A stretch of 64,000 nt of DNA, taken from Kuschelorhynchus macadamiae. Lineage: Eukaryota > Arthropoda > Insecta > Coleoptera > Curculionidae. Below are positions 11,250-23,425 of this stretch, piece after piece. The notes beneath the pieces were generated by a model. The model searched no databases. It was not told the origin of the DNA and saw only the letters and a list, made by a program, of their open reading frames with translations. Position numbers and translations under genes: made by a program. The stretch covers positions 372,001 to 436,000 of the forward strand of contig JAUTXW010000059.1 in the NCBI GenBank assembly GCA_030620095.1, in the 5' to 3' direction. Within the stretch, counting starts at the first letter, position 1. Each line of letters begins with the position of its first letter.

Positions 11250-12560
11250 GACGTGATTAAATCGTGTACAGTTGATAAATTAACAAGTGCCGTTGAATTT
11301 TTTATTCAATTGTCGAGACAAAGCAATGAGGCGGAAATTATGAAAGAATTTAGTGTGGGGTCAGAAAATGCAAATGAAATACAAAAATATCCGTCTGGCC
11401 TACTACGTAGATGCTACTAAAGTCTCTTCTAAATTAACACAAAAGTGAGGAGTTAGAACAGGTCATCAACTGTTTCCGTCTTATTATATTCTACAAAAAG
11501 CGAAAAATTGTTAGGAGTTTATAACAGAGATGGAGACATGTGTAGACACACAACTCCAAAATTTATTTGATCTAACTATTTAATGGTTAGTTGCTGTATA
11601 ACCGACATTTATTACACCATTGCTTCCTATTTCGCCATTTACATTATTGAATAGATGTGACGGCAGTTCCGGTCACAGTAGATACAAACAAAAGATTTCC
11701 AATCCCATTTTAACTGATGTGCACTTGATTGTATTTTCGTTTGTTCCTTTAAGACTTTATACTGAAGATTTATTGTGTGGCAAAATGGCCAGACTATCAT
11801 CAACGATGTACTGCAGGTCTCTTAAGTTTATGTTTGCAAATGAGAGCGATGATTTTACTTTAAGAGAGACTAAAACTATTCAAGATCAAACTAAAGCCTT
11901 AATTCCCACAAAGTCCATCGTTAATGATACTGAAATTTGCATTAATCATCAGTTGTTATTAACTATGGCCGACGGAAAAGTTTGTAATACTCTGACTATG
12001 ACTCTCTCTACACAGAAATGTTATATTTGTGGACCAACGCCCAAAAACATGACTAATGAAATTTCTTACATGGATAGTTATAAAGATAACTACGGTTTTG
12101 GTTTATCTACTCTGCGTGCTTGAGTCCGATGATTTGAAAGCTTACAGTTATCGTTTAGATGTAAAAAAGTTAAAAGTTAAAAATCCGATAGATAAGGCTA
12201 ATGCGCAAGAACGCAATGCTTAGATTAAAGCAGAGCAATTTAAAGAAAACGAAAGAATCGATAAACCAAAACCGGAATGTGGTTCACCAACGGTGAAAAT
12301 ACTGCTCGCAGATTTTTAGTACACTGGCATCAGGTTTTGACAATAATTGCCAAAATATAACATACTTACTCAAGAATCACGAAGGCCATATCTGAGTCTT
12401 TATTCGTGGTGCTTTATGCCTGTCACATTGCATAAAATGTGTGTCCATAGTAGCGAAATAATAAAAACATCTTTGTATCCAATTGGACATTTATCTGAGG
12501 AAGCCCAGGAGACTCGTAATAAGGACTGCAGAAGATATAAGAGGACCACACGATAAAAAG
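11250..12560 (+). pseudogene. RAG1-core / Transib-like transposase relic
   Basis: A broken protein-coding fossil. The longest open piece (11620-12123) contains ADGKVCNTLTMT, then STQKCYICGPTPKNM, a CxxC pair, then GFGLSTLRA. After a frame change come KPKPECGSPT (about 12265) and, at 12347-12556, FMPVTLHKMCVHSSEI followed by LYPIGHLSEEAQETRNKDCR. This order matches a family of insect repeat proteins, and the HK..H..EI...IG..SE..E..NK block resembles the segment of RAG1 holding the third catalytic acid. RAG1/Transib kinship is my inference from remembered alignments. Several stops and shifts rule out function. It lies in cadherin intron 2 on the opposite strand. Confidence 0.5.
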
Positions 12561-13007
12561 GTCTGTAATTCGTACTCTTACACTCGTATTGGATTTTTTT
12601 AAAATATATGTACTCAACAAATATATTATACGATAATGATTCGACCACTTTTTTAATATAAAAAAATATACCACATAAACAAAAATCAATTGTGCGTGTT
12701 TCACCATACAAAAATACACATTTATACTTGTTTTAACATTTCTTTTAAATCCAAAAGTATTAAAAAAAACTGTGTCTTCGTTTTTTTAAAAAGCTGGTCG
12801 TTATGGAAACAAAAAAATTTCCGTTTTTGGGGAGCTGTTTCATACCACTCTGCAACCAGTTGGGAGATTCGCAGAAATGCTGTTTCAAAGTCGAACTCCG
12901 CTGAATAACGCATGGTTATATATGATGGAACTGTAGGCGAATCGCTGTGTTTAAAAAAGGGTAGTGACAATGAAAAAGTATTTAAGATTTTATGCGATTA
13001 AAGCCAC

Positions 13008-13150
13008 CAATGGATGAACTTGACGACAGTGTGTTAGAAGCCATACAAATATATAAAAGATATATTAGGGATATTGAAAACCCTGTGGAATTTTACAGTA
13101 ACCTCCAAATTAGACGCCGATATAGATTTGGAAATTGTTTTCTAACTTTC
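13008..13150 (+). pseudogene. Harbinger-type (HARBI1-like) transposase N-terminal fragment
   Basis: A short open stretch reads MDELDDSVLEAIQIYKRY, then RDIENPVEFYSNLQIRRRYR. The ENP.EFYS...RRRYRF signature opens many insect PIF/Harbinger nucleases. The frame ends soon afterwards and the DDE core is absent. The assignment is from motif memory only. Confidence 0.45.
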
Positions 13151-13339
13151 TTTTATATGCGTAACTAGAGCAGCAGACCAAAGAAGACCACGCTATCGTC
13201 TTGTCTTGACTTTCGTGACGAAAGAAAAATTCTTTTTTGACGAGGCGAGACGAAAGACGAAATGTCTCGTCTCTTCGGCATCACTATTTTTAAGTGCATG
13301 TATTGCCTGCAGGTAATTCAAGATGTGATTATTTCACTA

Positions 13340-13700
13340 ATTTTAAGAATAGAGGTTTATATAAAGCTGTCCGAATAAGAAATAGTCATTTGAATTTCTT
13401 ATTTTTTTTTATTTTTCAAGATACACACTTCAATTTTGTTTAAAGTTTTTTATTTTGTATTTTATATTTAAAAAAACAATTAACTAAAGAATGGAATACG
13501 TATTACTTTTTAATCCCACAGTATCAGTGGCATTTGGAACAATCTACAGGGTGATATAATATATACTATATGATTTAGGGTTATAACCTCGTCTACCGCA
13601 AAAAATGCAAAAGACAACACTTTTATAATTACCATCACAAAGAAAATCTGGAGCGGTAAAGTGGTTCGTGACCCCAATTTTTTTGTATATAAAATATTTT
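13340..13700 (+). repeat. Dispersed repeat, copy 1
   Basis: Shares the order GAGGTTTATATAAAGCTGTC, AGTATCA.TGG.ATTTGGA, CTACAGGGYGA, TACCGCAAAAAATG, GGTTCGTGACC with 15475-15810 in the same orientation. Probably two old insertions of one non-autonomous element. Confidence 0.7.
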
Positions 13701-13759
13701 TTATAAAAATATTTTATATACAAAGTGAAAAAAATATTTTTTTTTATTTCAAGCATTAT

Positions 13760-15470
13760 TATTTTATATTACTACGAATTATTTTACAGCACATTTAATA
13801 TACAGAAAAAAAACTAATTAATCAAAGAAATTGTTAACCTTTTAATATGAAAGGACCTTTAAAAGATGAAGTTACCGTTCAGATTATACAGGGCGAAATG
13901 CGTCAATTTTTTAGAAAATGATTTATAAAACAAATTTCTTTTTTAGCTTTTTCACAAAACCATAAAATGTCTAATATTAAATTGATTTAAACAAATCTCT
14001 AAGTAAATTATATATCGGAACATGTAGACTAGTCTGCCCCGGAATGTTTTGATCCATAATATAAAAAATATAATTTGGGCAAAAAAATAACAATAAGTTT
14101 GTTTGACACGTAAGCCACAAACAAAAAATTGATAGCCTGCAGTCATCTATAACGTTTTTTAAAATATGTTCATATTATTTTTAATTTTGAATTACTTTTA
14201 ACATTTTGAAATTAATTGTTTTCTATTAGAAATATTTTTCTCTAATGATCGCCACACTGATGAGTCCCTACAGGACAAAAGCGCTAGTACAACTACTCTG
14301 TGTGTATAAAAACATTCCGTGGACATACTAGTCAACATGTTGCGATATGTAATTTAGTTAAATATTTGTTTCAATCAATATAAAATTAGATAATTGTATT
14401 GTGTTGCGAAAAAGACGAAAAAGAAATCTGTTTATCATTCTTAACGCAACAAATAATCTATAAATATTTAAAAAATGATTCATAACAATTCGTACATAAC
14501 AGCGCGCGTCCATATTCCTACGCTACACAGCGCTGCGACTCGCCGAACCTTAACTAAGAGATGCTCACTTGGGTACGTGAGTTTATTGTGGCATCCCTCT
14601 GGTGCCCAATTTTTGAATACCAGTGTAAAATGTACCGTATAGGCGAAAAAACCAAGAGATAAAAAAAATATCTTTCACCATTTATTAAAACAGATAAATA
14701 AGGCAGGAGATTACGCTATGATATCCGGCCAGTTGTTTGTGTTTGTAAATACAACCATAGCAACGACGACTGGCCACTCAAAATGCGCTTGACTATGAAA
14801 TAAAAATCAAGAATTTTATAAAAATGTAATGGATTTATTAATTAGTCCTAGTATTTTCCAAAAAAAAAATAGCTTATACAAGTAACACCACTTCCAAAAA
14901 CCAAACCTCTTCCGAGGGCTCTGATAGTAGTGTAATATCACTGAGTGGTAATGATGACTTAGTGGACGATAACTAATATTTTTTTTTTAAGTTTATAAAA
15001 TGTATATTAATTTAATCGTTATTTATTTTATTTTGTTAATGTTTTTATTAAATATTATTTTGTGTTATAAATGTGGATGTGGATGCTCGATTAGCATTTG
15101 AGTTTCCTTTAGGTAAGGCCGTGTACCTTATATTTATGAGTATATAGTATAAATATATTATTATTACTTAGTTTATATTACGCTAATATTATGTTATTTC
15201 AAATTTTATATTAGAAGTACATCTAGAAATGCTTTAATAAATAATTATAGCAACAATGGATTATGTTTATGAATTTCCTACATGATTAATTCTGCATCTG
15301 ATTTATCCAACGAATATAAAACGTTAATTCATGAATAACTGAAATTGGGCGCAATATTTTTTTATTATTTTATTTTTTTAGCCAAATATTTGCTTTTTTT
15401 AAATGTCAAATTATGCATCAAAATTGTAAATATATACCTTACATTTATCGTAATAACGAGGTTCATTTTA
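13760..15470. other. Intron 2 segment without genes
   Basis: AT-rich sequence between the two dispersed repeat copies. Apart from the hammerhead-like motif near 14260-14310, I recognise nothing. Confidence 0.5.
14255..14312 (+). ncRNA. Classical hammerhead-like motif with altered G12
   Basis: Reads CCACA-CTGATGA-GTCC-CTACA-GGAC-AAAA, then AG, CGC, TAGT-ACA-ACTA, CT, C and TGTG. The core CUGAUGA is intact and stem II (GTCC/GGAC) is perfect. Stem I pairs CACA with TGTG directly after a CUC cleavage triplet. Stem III can form from AG/CU plus TAGT/ACTA with a bulged CGC. The base after GGAC is A where hammerheads need G12, so this looks like a dead copy. Confidence 0.4.
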
Positions 15471-15474
15471 ACGG

Positions 15475-15810
15475 AACAAGAATAGGTAAAGGTTTATATA
15501 AAGCTGTCAGAATAAGAAATTGTAATTTTGCCTTTCTTATTATTTTTTTATTTATTTTATTTTTCATTATACATGCCGACACACTTTTATTTTGTTTAGA
15601 GTTTTTAATGTTATATTCTACATTTAAAAAATAATTAACTAACTACGTTTTATATACCACAGTATCAATGGAATTTGGAGCAATCTACAGGGCGACATGT
15701 TTTTGGATTATGAGTCCGTTTACCGCAAAAAATGTAAGAAAAGAACACTTTTCTAATTACAATCACAAGGAAAATTTGGAAGGTAAAATGGTTCGTGACC
15801 TGAAAGAGAT
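15475..15810 (+). repeat. Dispersed repeat, copy 2
   Basis: Direct, diverged counterpart of 13340-13700. It is open over 15668-16024, but that reading frame is not kept in the other copy, so I do not call it a gene. Confidence 0.7.
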
Positions 15811-16085
15811 TCATTTCAACGAAACAGAAAAATATACTCGTGTCTTATCGGGATATATAAAACGGTCCAGTGAGAGCCCTGTGGCACTAGATGTATGGGT
15901 TGCAGGAGAGTCACAGCGCAGAAGCACCCCGTTAAAGCCATGGCACAGCAACTACAATTTGTATTATCATAATTCTACATACAATAATTTGAGAGCTTAT
16001 AAACTTTTAATCCAGTTCAACTGAAACGACAACCAATTAGGACAACCATAACAATAAAAAATGTATTTACTTTGTTATTTATGAC

Positions 16086-16493
16086 TAGGGATGGACGTTT
16101 TATCGATATATCGATAGTTTTCGATAAGTCTGCGAGATGTCGAATAACGATAGGCAGATAAATTTTATGTTCATATTTCGATAATTATCGATAAGTGCCA
16201 ATGGGTGAGCAATAATATCGATAGGTATCCGACGATATCGATAAGTAGTCGAAAATATCGACACTTGTGGATATACGGATTACATATTTACAAGCAAATT
16301 CTGAAAAAGAGGATCTTTTTTTAAATAATTTTGTCGCAATATATCAATAGGTAGCAATGAACCATCTTTAGGTAAAAATAAATATCGATATATCGATAGG
16401 TCGATAACCATCGACATAACGGCAAATAAAATTTATCGATAGGTAATGTGCTATCACCTATCGATAGCTAAAATCTAATATCGCCCATCCCTA
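16086..16493. mobile_element. hAT-type MITE with TATCGATA-rich ends
   Basis: A 408-bp unit beginning TAGGGATGGACG and ending CGCCCATCCCTA, flanked by 8-bp direct repeats TTTATGAC (16078-16085) and CTTATGAC (16494-16501), 7 of 8 identical. An 8-bp target duplication and short TIRs fit the hAT superfamily. The interior holds many copies of ATCGATA, often palindromic, which may be subterminal transposase-binding sites. No coding capacity. Confidence 0.8.
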
Positions 16494-16501
16494 CTTATGA
16501 C

Positions 16502-17592
16502 AATCGTATAGCCTCCTGGCAACCACGCTCTGGCTGATAAGATCTATATAATGCAATAAAAATTTCAAAACAATTATTACAAAACAGGCGTTTCCTAAAA
16601 TCAACCACTGCATACTAATTTCTCCTGAAATATATCAGGCTATACTAGTATATCCTGAAATCAAATTATAAATGTAACTTATCATGTCTGTTTTTGGGCT
16701 TGCACAATAAAAACTAATTTACTAGATTTCTTAAATAATTTTAATACTTAAAAAACCTATACTCAAGCAGTTAGCCAAATTTTCATTGTATATTTACTCA
16801 CTGGCTCAAACTTTTTTCCTTATATCATTTACAATTTTTAAAAATAAATCTTAGTAAATCCCATTGCCATAAAGGAGATTGAACAACTAACCTAATTTCA
16901 AATTTGTCCAAAAAACAGAGGAAACTAACTATGGGAAAATCGCACACCGCCTGCTAGATGTTCGTAAAACCGATTTGTGGGAGGCAACGTGTGGAGAACG
17001 CTTGACAAAACAGAGTATACTTGATAAATTGTTATATAATGGACAAATCGATGTATTGTAGTGCTGCCAAATGGCAATGAGTAATCACAAACATATTATA
17101 CAGAACAAGACTCTTTTATTTTAAGTTTTATCGATTAAACTTTGCTTAAACAGTAAACAAAACAAACATTTTTTATTATTGCTAGCCTAGTTTGATCAGA
17201 GGTAGCATTATATATTCCAATTAAAATCGATTTTAAAAAATCAGTCCCCATAAATCTATGTTATTTTTTCATTAATATTATTGGAAAGTCAGTATTTTTT
17301 CATATTTTATTTTTTTTTTTAGAAACATAATGTTTTACCTTTTTTTTTTATAGTTTTTTACTAGACGACGACGCGTTTTTAAAAGTCAACCGTTATATTT
17401 AAAACAGGTTGAGATTCCGGCTCGTTGGCTAGACTAATGAGGATTCTGTCAATGACCTACATATACCTGTCATAATGCTCATATCGTGTGATTTATGTGC
17501 AGCAGCAGAATCGCGAATTTAATTTCACTCCGATATCTCCTTAAGCAGAAATATACTTAAGATGTGCAAAATTAACTTAAGCTTTCTCTTAC
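16502..17592. other. Intron 2 segment without genes
   Basis: AT-rich sequence between the hAT MITE and cadherin exon 2; nothing recognisable on either strand. Confidence 0.5.
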
Positions 17593-17776
17593 CTTTTGAT
17601 TCCCCTCTCTGATAACTGCAGTTGCGCGGACCTGTAAGATATATTTATCTTTTCTTTCTCTATTGAGTACGTCGTTATTGCCTGTTTTTATTCGAATGAA
17701 GAGGAAACAAAAATCGCCCACCAGTCGATGTTCTGCTTTAAAGAAACGGTCTTTATCTCCTTCTATTATCTTGTAT
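17593..17776 (-). CDS. kug: Fat-like cadherin, coding exon 2
   Basis: Found by reading the minus strand for the expected continuation; the exon is too short for simple ORF finding. It encodes 61 codons plus one leading base: YKIIEGDKDRFFKAE, then LVGDFCFLFIRIKTGNNDVL and NRERKDKYILQVRATA, the end of the first cadherin repeat. The same order (YRI.SGD, FK.E, VG.FCFL.IRT, LNRE) characterises FAT1-3 and kug. The acceptor is TTGTAG|A (AG at 17778-17777) and the donor is AAAAG|GTAAGA (GT at 17592-17591). Incoming phase 2 matches exon 1, and the exon ends in phase 0, matching exon 3. The upstream intron is 6.6 kb and the downstream intron 8.2 kb, both full of transposon debris. No lesion is visible. 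Confidence 0.85.
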
Positions 17777-18649
17777 CTACAATAAAAAAAACATCTTTAT
17801 TGAGGGTGAATAATTATACTCCGTTTTCATTTACGTAATCGCACAAAAAAAGGTCGAGATTTAAAAAACTCCAATAAACCATAAGTTGTTTGTATTTTTA
17901 AGTGTTTATATACTTATTTATATAAATATATTATATTATTATTATACTTAAAAAATTGGTCCTTATTAACTTAACTGTAAATGCTGTGTCATATCATTAA
18001 TTAAATAGGTTTTCTACGGGCCGTTGAAAATGGATTAACCTTCCAATATAATTATAGAATTTACACCCTATCTAAACTTAGATAATTTCTGTGAAAAATA
18101 AATGTCCATATTTTGATCTCTAAATAATGATTAAATTATAACATAGTTAATGAATTATAAAAATAATATAATCGGCGTATCTAATGAGGTTCTGGTACCT
18201 TCAGGAATTGGAAAGAAAAATTAAAAAATAGAATACATTTTTTTACATAGGCTTAAAGTTTTTTCCTAAAGTAACACGCACGAATCTTACGGAAAACTGG
18301 CTTCATTTATTCGTCTTTCTTACTTCATCTTATTTAAAGAAAACTGTAAATATTTCTGTACGTTGTTGTTGACTCAGGAAACTTTTTGGCATTGCGCTAT
18401 ACCTCGCAAACTACAGGGTGAGTCCGAAATGGAGAGCCAAGTTGAATGTTTTCGATTTTAAATGGTTTTAATTAACCTCACTTGTATGTTAGTACTGTTA
18501 GTTAGTATGTTTGGGTCAAACCTTGCAAGTAACTTTTGAAGCAGTTCCCGTTATCGGTATTCACTAAGATTTCATATACTTGCATACATACATCCGATGA
18601 CAATACAATATTATGGTCTCCAACTGTGAATGTCTTATACAAGGTGCGT

Positions 18650-18965
18650 AAAAAATATGCTAAAAAATACAAAATAGAGCAAACGTAAAAATATATGTAA
18701 AAAAAGCTTTTATTTTTAAATTATTGAACTGAGAAGTAAAAAATAATTAAACTCACATAAACACAGAACTTTAACAAATTTAAATATTTTCCTAAACGTT
18801 TGAGGCTTTATTTCAAGTATAACGACGTCTCACGCTTTAAGCATTTAATAAAAATTTCAAATTGTCAAAAGTTCTGTGTTTATGAAACTTTATGTTTTAT
18901 TTACTTTTGATTCAACCGTTTATAAATTAAAGCTTTTTCTTAAATATGTTTGTACATTTACTTTA
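18650..18965. repeat. Imperfect inverted repeat
   Basis: The segment around CACATAAACACAGAACTTT (about 18755-18773) reappears reversed as AAAGTTCTGTGTTTATGAAA (about 18869-18888). Pairing continues outward through the AAAAAGCTTTTATTT / TTAAAGCTTTTTC stretches. Confidence 0.6.
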
Positions 18966-19080
18966 TTTATACCTATTTTGATACAAAATCACCATAATAC
19001 TGAAATAAGATATTCTTAGTTATTCCTAATATTCACACAATGGGAATAATTTGTTATAGTTTGTTAGTACACATTATTTT
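18815..19080 (+). repeat. Diverged direct repeat, copy 1
   Basis: Matches 19755-20010 in the order GACGTCTCA.GCTT.AAGC, AAAGTTCTGTGTTTATG, TATAAATTAAAGCTTTTT, ATATTCTT, GGGGAATAATT. Confidence 0.65.
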
Positions 19081-19084
19081 ATAC

Positions 19085-19500
19085 TTTGGCCAACAGCCAA
19101 CCCATTTTTCAGAAAATATCATGTTCAATTGGGGTTTCGGGCCTAAAAAATAAAAACTGGTGCTTCCATTTATTTAAAAAGCCAAACTCACAATTTCTGA
19201 AAATTGGCTCTGACAATAACTATAATTATTTATTTTTCAAAAAAAAAATAAAAAATTAGTATACAACTATATTAACATAGAGTTGGTAAACTAGAAAACC
19301 CCGTCCAAAACCCAGTGAGTTTTTGTATTAAAAACCTACCATAATCAGAAAAGACCCACAACCCATAGAAAAACCCTTATTAAAATCGGTGTATGAAAGA
19401 AACTAAATTAAATACAAAAATTGCGTTATTCTATCAAATACTTATAGTCCCAAGAATAATGTTAGTTCTCGCCATTTTTAATTGGTAATTTAATTTTTTA
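19085..19500 (+). repeat. Dispersed repeat, copy 1
   Basis: Shares CCAACAGCCAAC, AACCCAGTGAGTTTTTGTAT, ATAATCAGA, ACAACCCATA, ATCGGTG and AAATTAAATACAAAAATTG with 24961-25320 in the same orientation. Confidence 0.65.
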
Positions 19501-19754
19501 AGTTTAATTCGTTAAATTTTAACTATGTTGATAGTGTTTTATTTTTTTTAAATAACCTTAATTATAAAGTTATAAAAAAATGGGTAACTAACTTTAATAA
19601 TTATGTTTTAACTCATCTTTGATATATAATAAAAATATGTTTTAAGAAAATATACAAATACCAACAATTTCCCAAAAACCTACAAGACTCGGTATATGAA
19701 TCTCATGTAGGAAACTAGACAAAGCAAGAAAAATAAAAAGAAACTGTATATTTC

Positions 19755-20010
19755 TGATGACGTCTCATGCTTCAAGCTTTTAAGGAAATATTCAAACATT
19801 TAAAAGTTCTGTGTTTATGTAAGCTTAATTATTTTTTACTTTTCAGTAAGTTATAAATTAAAGCTTTTTTTAAATATTGTTCTACATTTATTTTATTCAA
19901 TCTATTTTGATGTAAAATTGTTCATCACAATCACCTAAATAAATATTGTCAGATATTCTTCATATTTATAGAGGGGGAATAATTAATTAGTATACATTAT
20001 TATATACTTT
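19755..20010 (+). repeat. Diverged direct repeat, copy 2
   Basis: Counterpart of 18815-19080. It lacks the inverted partner that copy 1 has on its left. Confidence 0.65.
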
Positions 20011-20639
20011 AATAAAATTTTACGCAGGAAATTAAAAGTCAGTCTACTATTACTTAAATTAAATAACAAAACTCTTAAAATAAGTTACTAGTTGCACTGA
20101 ACAGAGAAATCACAACAAAAAGTACCAAACAAAAATATTTTTTTTAGGCTTTTAATGTGAAGTCGTTCTTAGAATACTAATATTATTTTTAGTAATACAA
20201 GTAAAATATATTAGATTCAAACAATTCTTTATATATTCTTAATATCTAAGTACATGACCAAACATTGTTTTAAATAAAATCCGGAAACTATTTTTAGGCA
20301 CTTTGATGTTTTTTGATGAGACATTGGTTGCGGAATGTGGATACTACTTTTAATAATACAGATAAAGATGATAGTTTTCATCATTCCACATCACCTAACT
20401 TTTATAATATTTAAAGACACGACTAAAAACGCTATTCGAAGCTGGGAAATGACTTTCACTGAGATATCAGGTACTGATTTATCAATCAAAACTAGCAAAA
20501 TGTATGCATTCTAATTCAGGAGTTTAGTATCAATGTCTCACATTAGTGTGCCATGACCTGGTTCATTGTTCTGATAATATAAAATATGAGAAGCGAGGTT
20601 CTTTTCAAGCGCCTAGGAATTTTATTATTTTATTATAAA

Positions 20640-20960
20640 AAAATTGAATCAGATTTATTATCTATTGCAGGGGATACTATCATATAATAAGAATATCGAG
20701 GAAGGTAAAGTGGGCTTTTTAAATTTTAACATAAATACTTTATTGCATATTAATGCTCCATTTAAAACATACAAAATATCTAGAAAATATGCTTCTTGCG
20801 CACAAACACAAAGATCTCACTTCCGCTAGAAATAAAGCGTTATCAAAATTTAAAAGAGTAAAAACTTAGGAGATGGGTAAACTTATAAAGCCTTAAGAAA
20901 TGTTGTAAGCGGTATAGTTAGAAAAAAATTATAGGTACTATAATAAGTTTTTTTAATAAC
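20640..20960 (+). pseudogene. LINE (non-LTR retrotransposon) fragment, region between endonuclease and RT
   Basis: Reads NINTLLHINAPFKTYKISRK in one frame. After stops and frame changes it continues with shapes of the type KALSKFKR, TLGDG.TYKALRNVVSGIVR and YRYYNK. The pattern APxKTxxI, then R.KAL.K.K, then Y..LRN.V...IR..K..Y is typical of the linker after the endonuclease in Jockey/RTE-like LINEs. Heavily decayed. Confidence 0.45.
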
Positions 20961-22050
20961 AACGCCATTTAAAACAATGTGTGGGTAGGTAGGTATAAAA
21001 TCTATGGGATTCATTCATGAAGGAAAAACATAGGAATCTAATTTAATTTTATTCGGTTAGAAACAAGTGTTTTGTCCCTGAAAAAACTGTGTTTTATATA
21101 ATCCGTTCCAAATTAATGCGGACTGAGTTAAAACCAAAAAATACTTGTCCACACAATTAAACTCTCGTTTAAAGCAAAACCTAACCTACAAAACGGAAAC
21201 TTATTATAGTTTTTTAAAAAATGGACTATAAACGAGAAAAGACCAGAACAATCTTGTTAGCTGTATTATAAAAGAATGTAACCTAGAAAATATTAGAGAA
21301 GTTATATACAATATGTGGGCCGATACTATAAAGAGAGAATTAAGAAGAAAAGAAAATGTTGACGCTTCTAAAACAACTTTCTGACTTTAAATATACGGCA
21401 ATTGACAAAAGATAAAGTATAATGGAAAGTACCAGACTAATTAAATGGAAAAGCAAATATTTGGAAACTATTTTAAAATTATGAGAAGATGCTAGGCCAA
21501 TTAATAAATTGATAAGATAATAATCTGGACGACACTTGGTATGACCCATGTGTAATTGTAAAAAAAGGTTGGGTCGATGAAATCAAACAAAAATGTAGTA
21601 TTGCGCTGCATTCTAACAGAGGTGTAATTGTCACGGGCAATGCCTCATATCAAAGATCCATTTTATCTTATGCAATAAATAACTCATTTAAAACGAACGA
21701 CTTGAATCGGTCCGGAAACTTCAATGTTGGCCGAAACTATATTATTTCGTGCGGTAACCCTCGACCGCGAACGGGAACGAGACGCGGCGTTCCAGTCACC
21801 AAATATTAAAAGAGATCTTTTAGTTAAAAGATAAATATTGAATCTAGCTGATAATCTTTGGGGCTGAAATTTGAAACAAGTTAGCTTGAAATAAAGTTTC
21901 TAGGAGTAAGCATACGTTTTATTAGAAAACAAAAACCTGAATAACTAGATCAAAGAAAGAACGCTAAATATTATTTTAATCAAAAAGCAGTTTTAAACCT
22001 ATTAACTTATACAGGAAGAGGAATATTTTTTCTTTTTGAGATACTTGTAT
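20961..22050. other. Intron 1 segment, no supported gene
   Basis: AT-rich. A patch at 21590-21800 has mixed composition and a long open frame (SNRGVIVTGNASYQRSIL) but no family I recognise. Confidence 0.4.
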
Positions 22051-22622
22051 GTACGGGGTGAGTTATTATAACACCTACCATATAGGGCTATTTATTAACA
22101 AAGATATAGAAAAAGTGCAAATACAAAAAATCTGTGGTAAGAAATACATCATTTTAATGAAATTGTTTACTTTTATGAAAGGCCATTCTCTAACTGATTT
22201 CAAAAATATATAATTTGATTATATTGGCGTAAAGCGTTTATTAATTATTTAAGTTTAACTACAACATTACTTGCCATAAAAGTCTAAGGTAATATTTTAA
22301 TACAATGCAAAACTTGCTACAAACAAACCAAAATAATTGAAAAACGGGTTGCGCCAAAGTAGTCAAACTATATATTTTTGAAATCTGGAAAAATAGAACA
22401 TTTATAAAAAATATAGAAATACAGGGTGTTCTATTTAAAAAAAGGCATTTCGATATATTATTTATGGCATATAGGTAGGCATGCGATAGTCGTTTGTTTT
22501 TTTTCATAACGGATCCTGACAGTTTAAAAAAACCCTAAAGTTTTTATACTTAGACTTTTTCTCTATCTTCGTTAATAAACCCTGTAGGTTTGTGTCAAAA
22601 TAAAATGATTCACCCTGTACAT
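22050..22622. mobile_element. MITE-like unit with TACAGGGTGA-type ends
   Basis: GTACGGGGTGAGTTATT near 22051 is the approximate reverse complement of AATGATTCACCCTGTAC ending near 22620. A further end-like TACAGGGTGTTCTA lies inside at about 22421, so nesting is likely. ACAGGGTG ends are common in insect mariner-type MITEs. Confidence 0.5.
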
Positions 22623-23204
22623 TTTTGAAACAAGTCAAAAAATAATTGTCACTTTTTTAAAATAGGTAATAAAAAGAAGCTAAATAATTTCTTCTTACTA
22701 AACACATCGTAAATAAGATAAGCGGGTTTTTTCATAATCTCTCTTTACAAAATAGTTAATTTTGTAAAGAGTAACTAAAATATTTTTTTTGGGACGAATC
22801 ATCGGGTGATAACCTTAAATTATCTTTGGCGAAAGTCTGCGGTTGCTACTCTCGTCTGCCGGCTTCCTCAACACAATTAGCAACATTGCGCGTTCATTTC
22901 ACGGATGGTTGCAGGCTTTTCAAAACCTGCATTCATTTAGGGGGCTCTGAAAGTTGCCATGTCTTGGTCTATTTACTGGGTAACTATATTGGTCTATTCT
23001 CAGATCATTCAATCATTCACATCTAACTCGACAAAAGAAAAACTAAAAACATTTTTGTCTGAAAACAAAATGTACTTTGAAGACAATTATAACAAGAAGG
23101 AACATTTAAGTATTACATACCAAATGCCTTAAAAAAGTGTATGTTGTGGATTACTTAGCCGAACAAAACGGTCAACATGTTTTAAGATTCTGTCTCTATA
23201 AATT

Positions 23205-23425
23205 AATTTTAATCCTGTCGAATTGCTTTGGGACCAGTTGAAAAAAGGCATTAAAAAAGAAAATAAATCTCTTAAACTAGACCGTTTTTTGATTGATCTA
23301 ATTACATTAGAACTTGCTAATATTGGAAGTCAAAATTGGAGGAACTTAAATCAACATGTGGAAAAAATAGAAAAACCATATTTAGATTGGTTTCGTAATA
23401 TAAAGAATAGATTTACATCGTAGTG
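23205..23425 (+). pseudogene. Tc1/IS630-type transposase C-terminal fragment
   Basis: Reads NPVELLWDQLKKGI with upstream frame decay, then LANIGSQNWRNLNQHVEKI. The NP.E..W.Q.K signature holds the third catalytic residue in many insect IS630/Tc1 transposases, and the helical tail ...W...V.HV.KIE follows it. A CACCCTGTA end lies downstream at about 23617. The first two catalytic acids were not found. Confidence 0.55.

Noticed and set aside
15668..16024. 118-residue ORF
   Set aside because: Lies in a dispersed repeat whose other copy (13340-13700) does not keep the frame.
19755..19790. CTGATGACGTCTCATGC as a possible hammerhead core
   Set aside because: No GAAA after a pairing stem II and no cleavage triplet in position.
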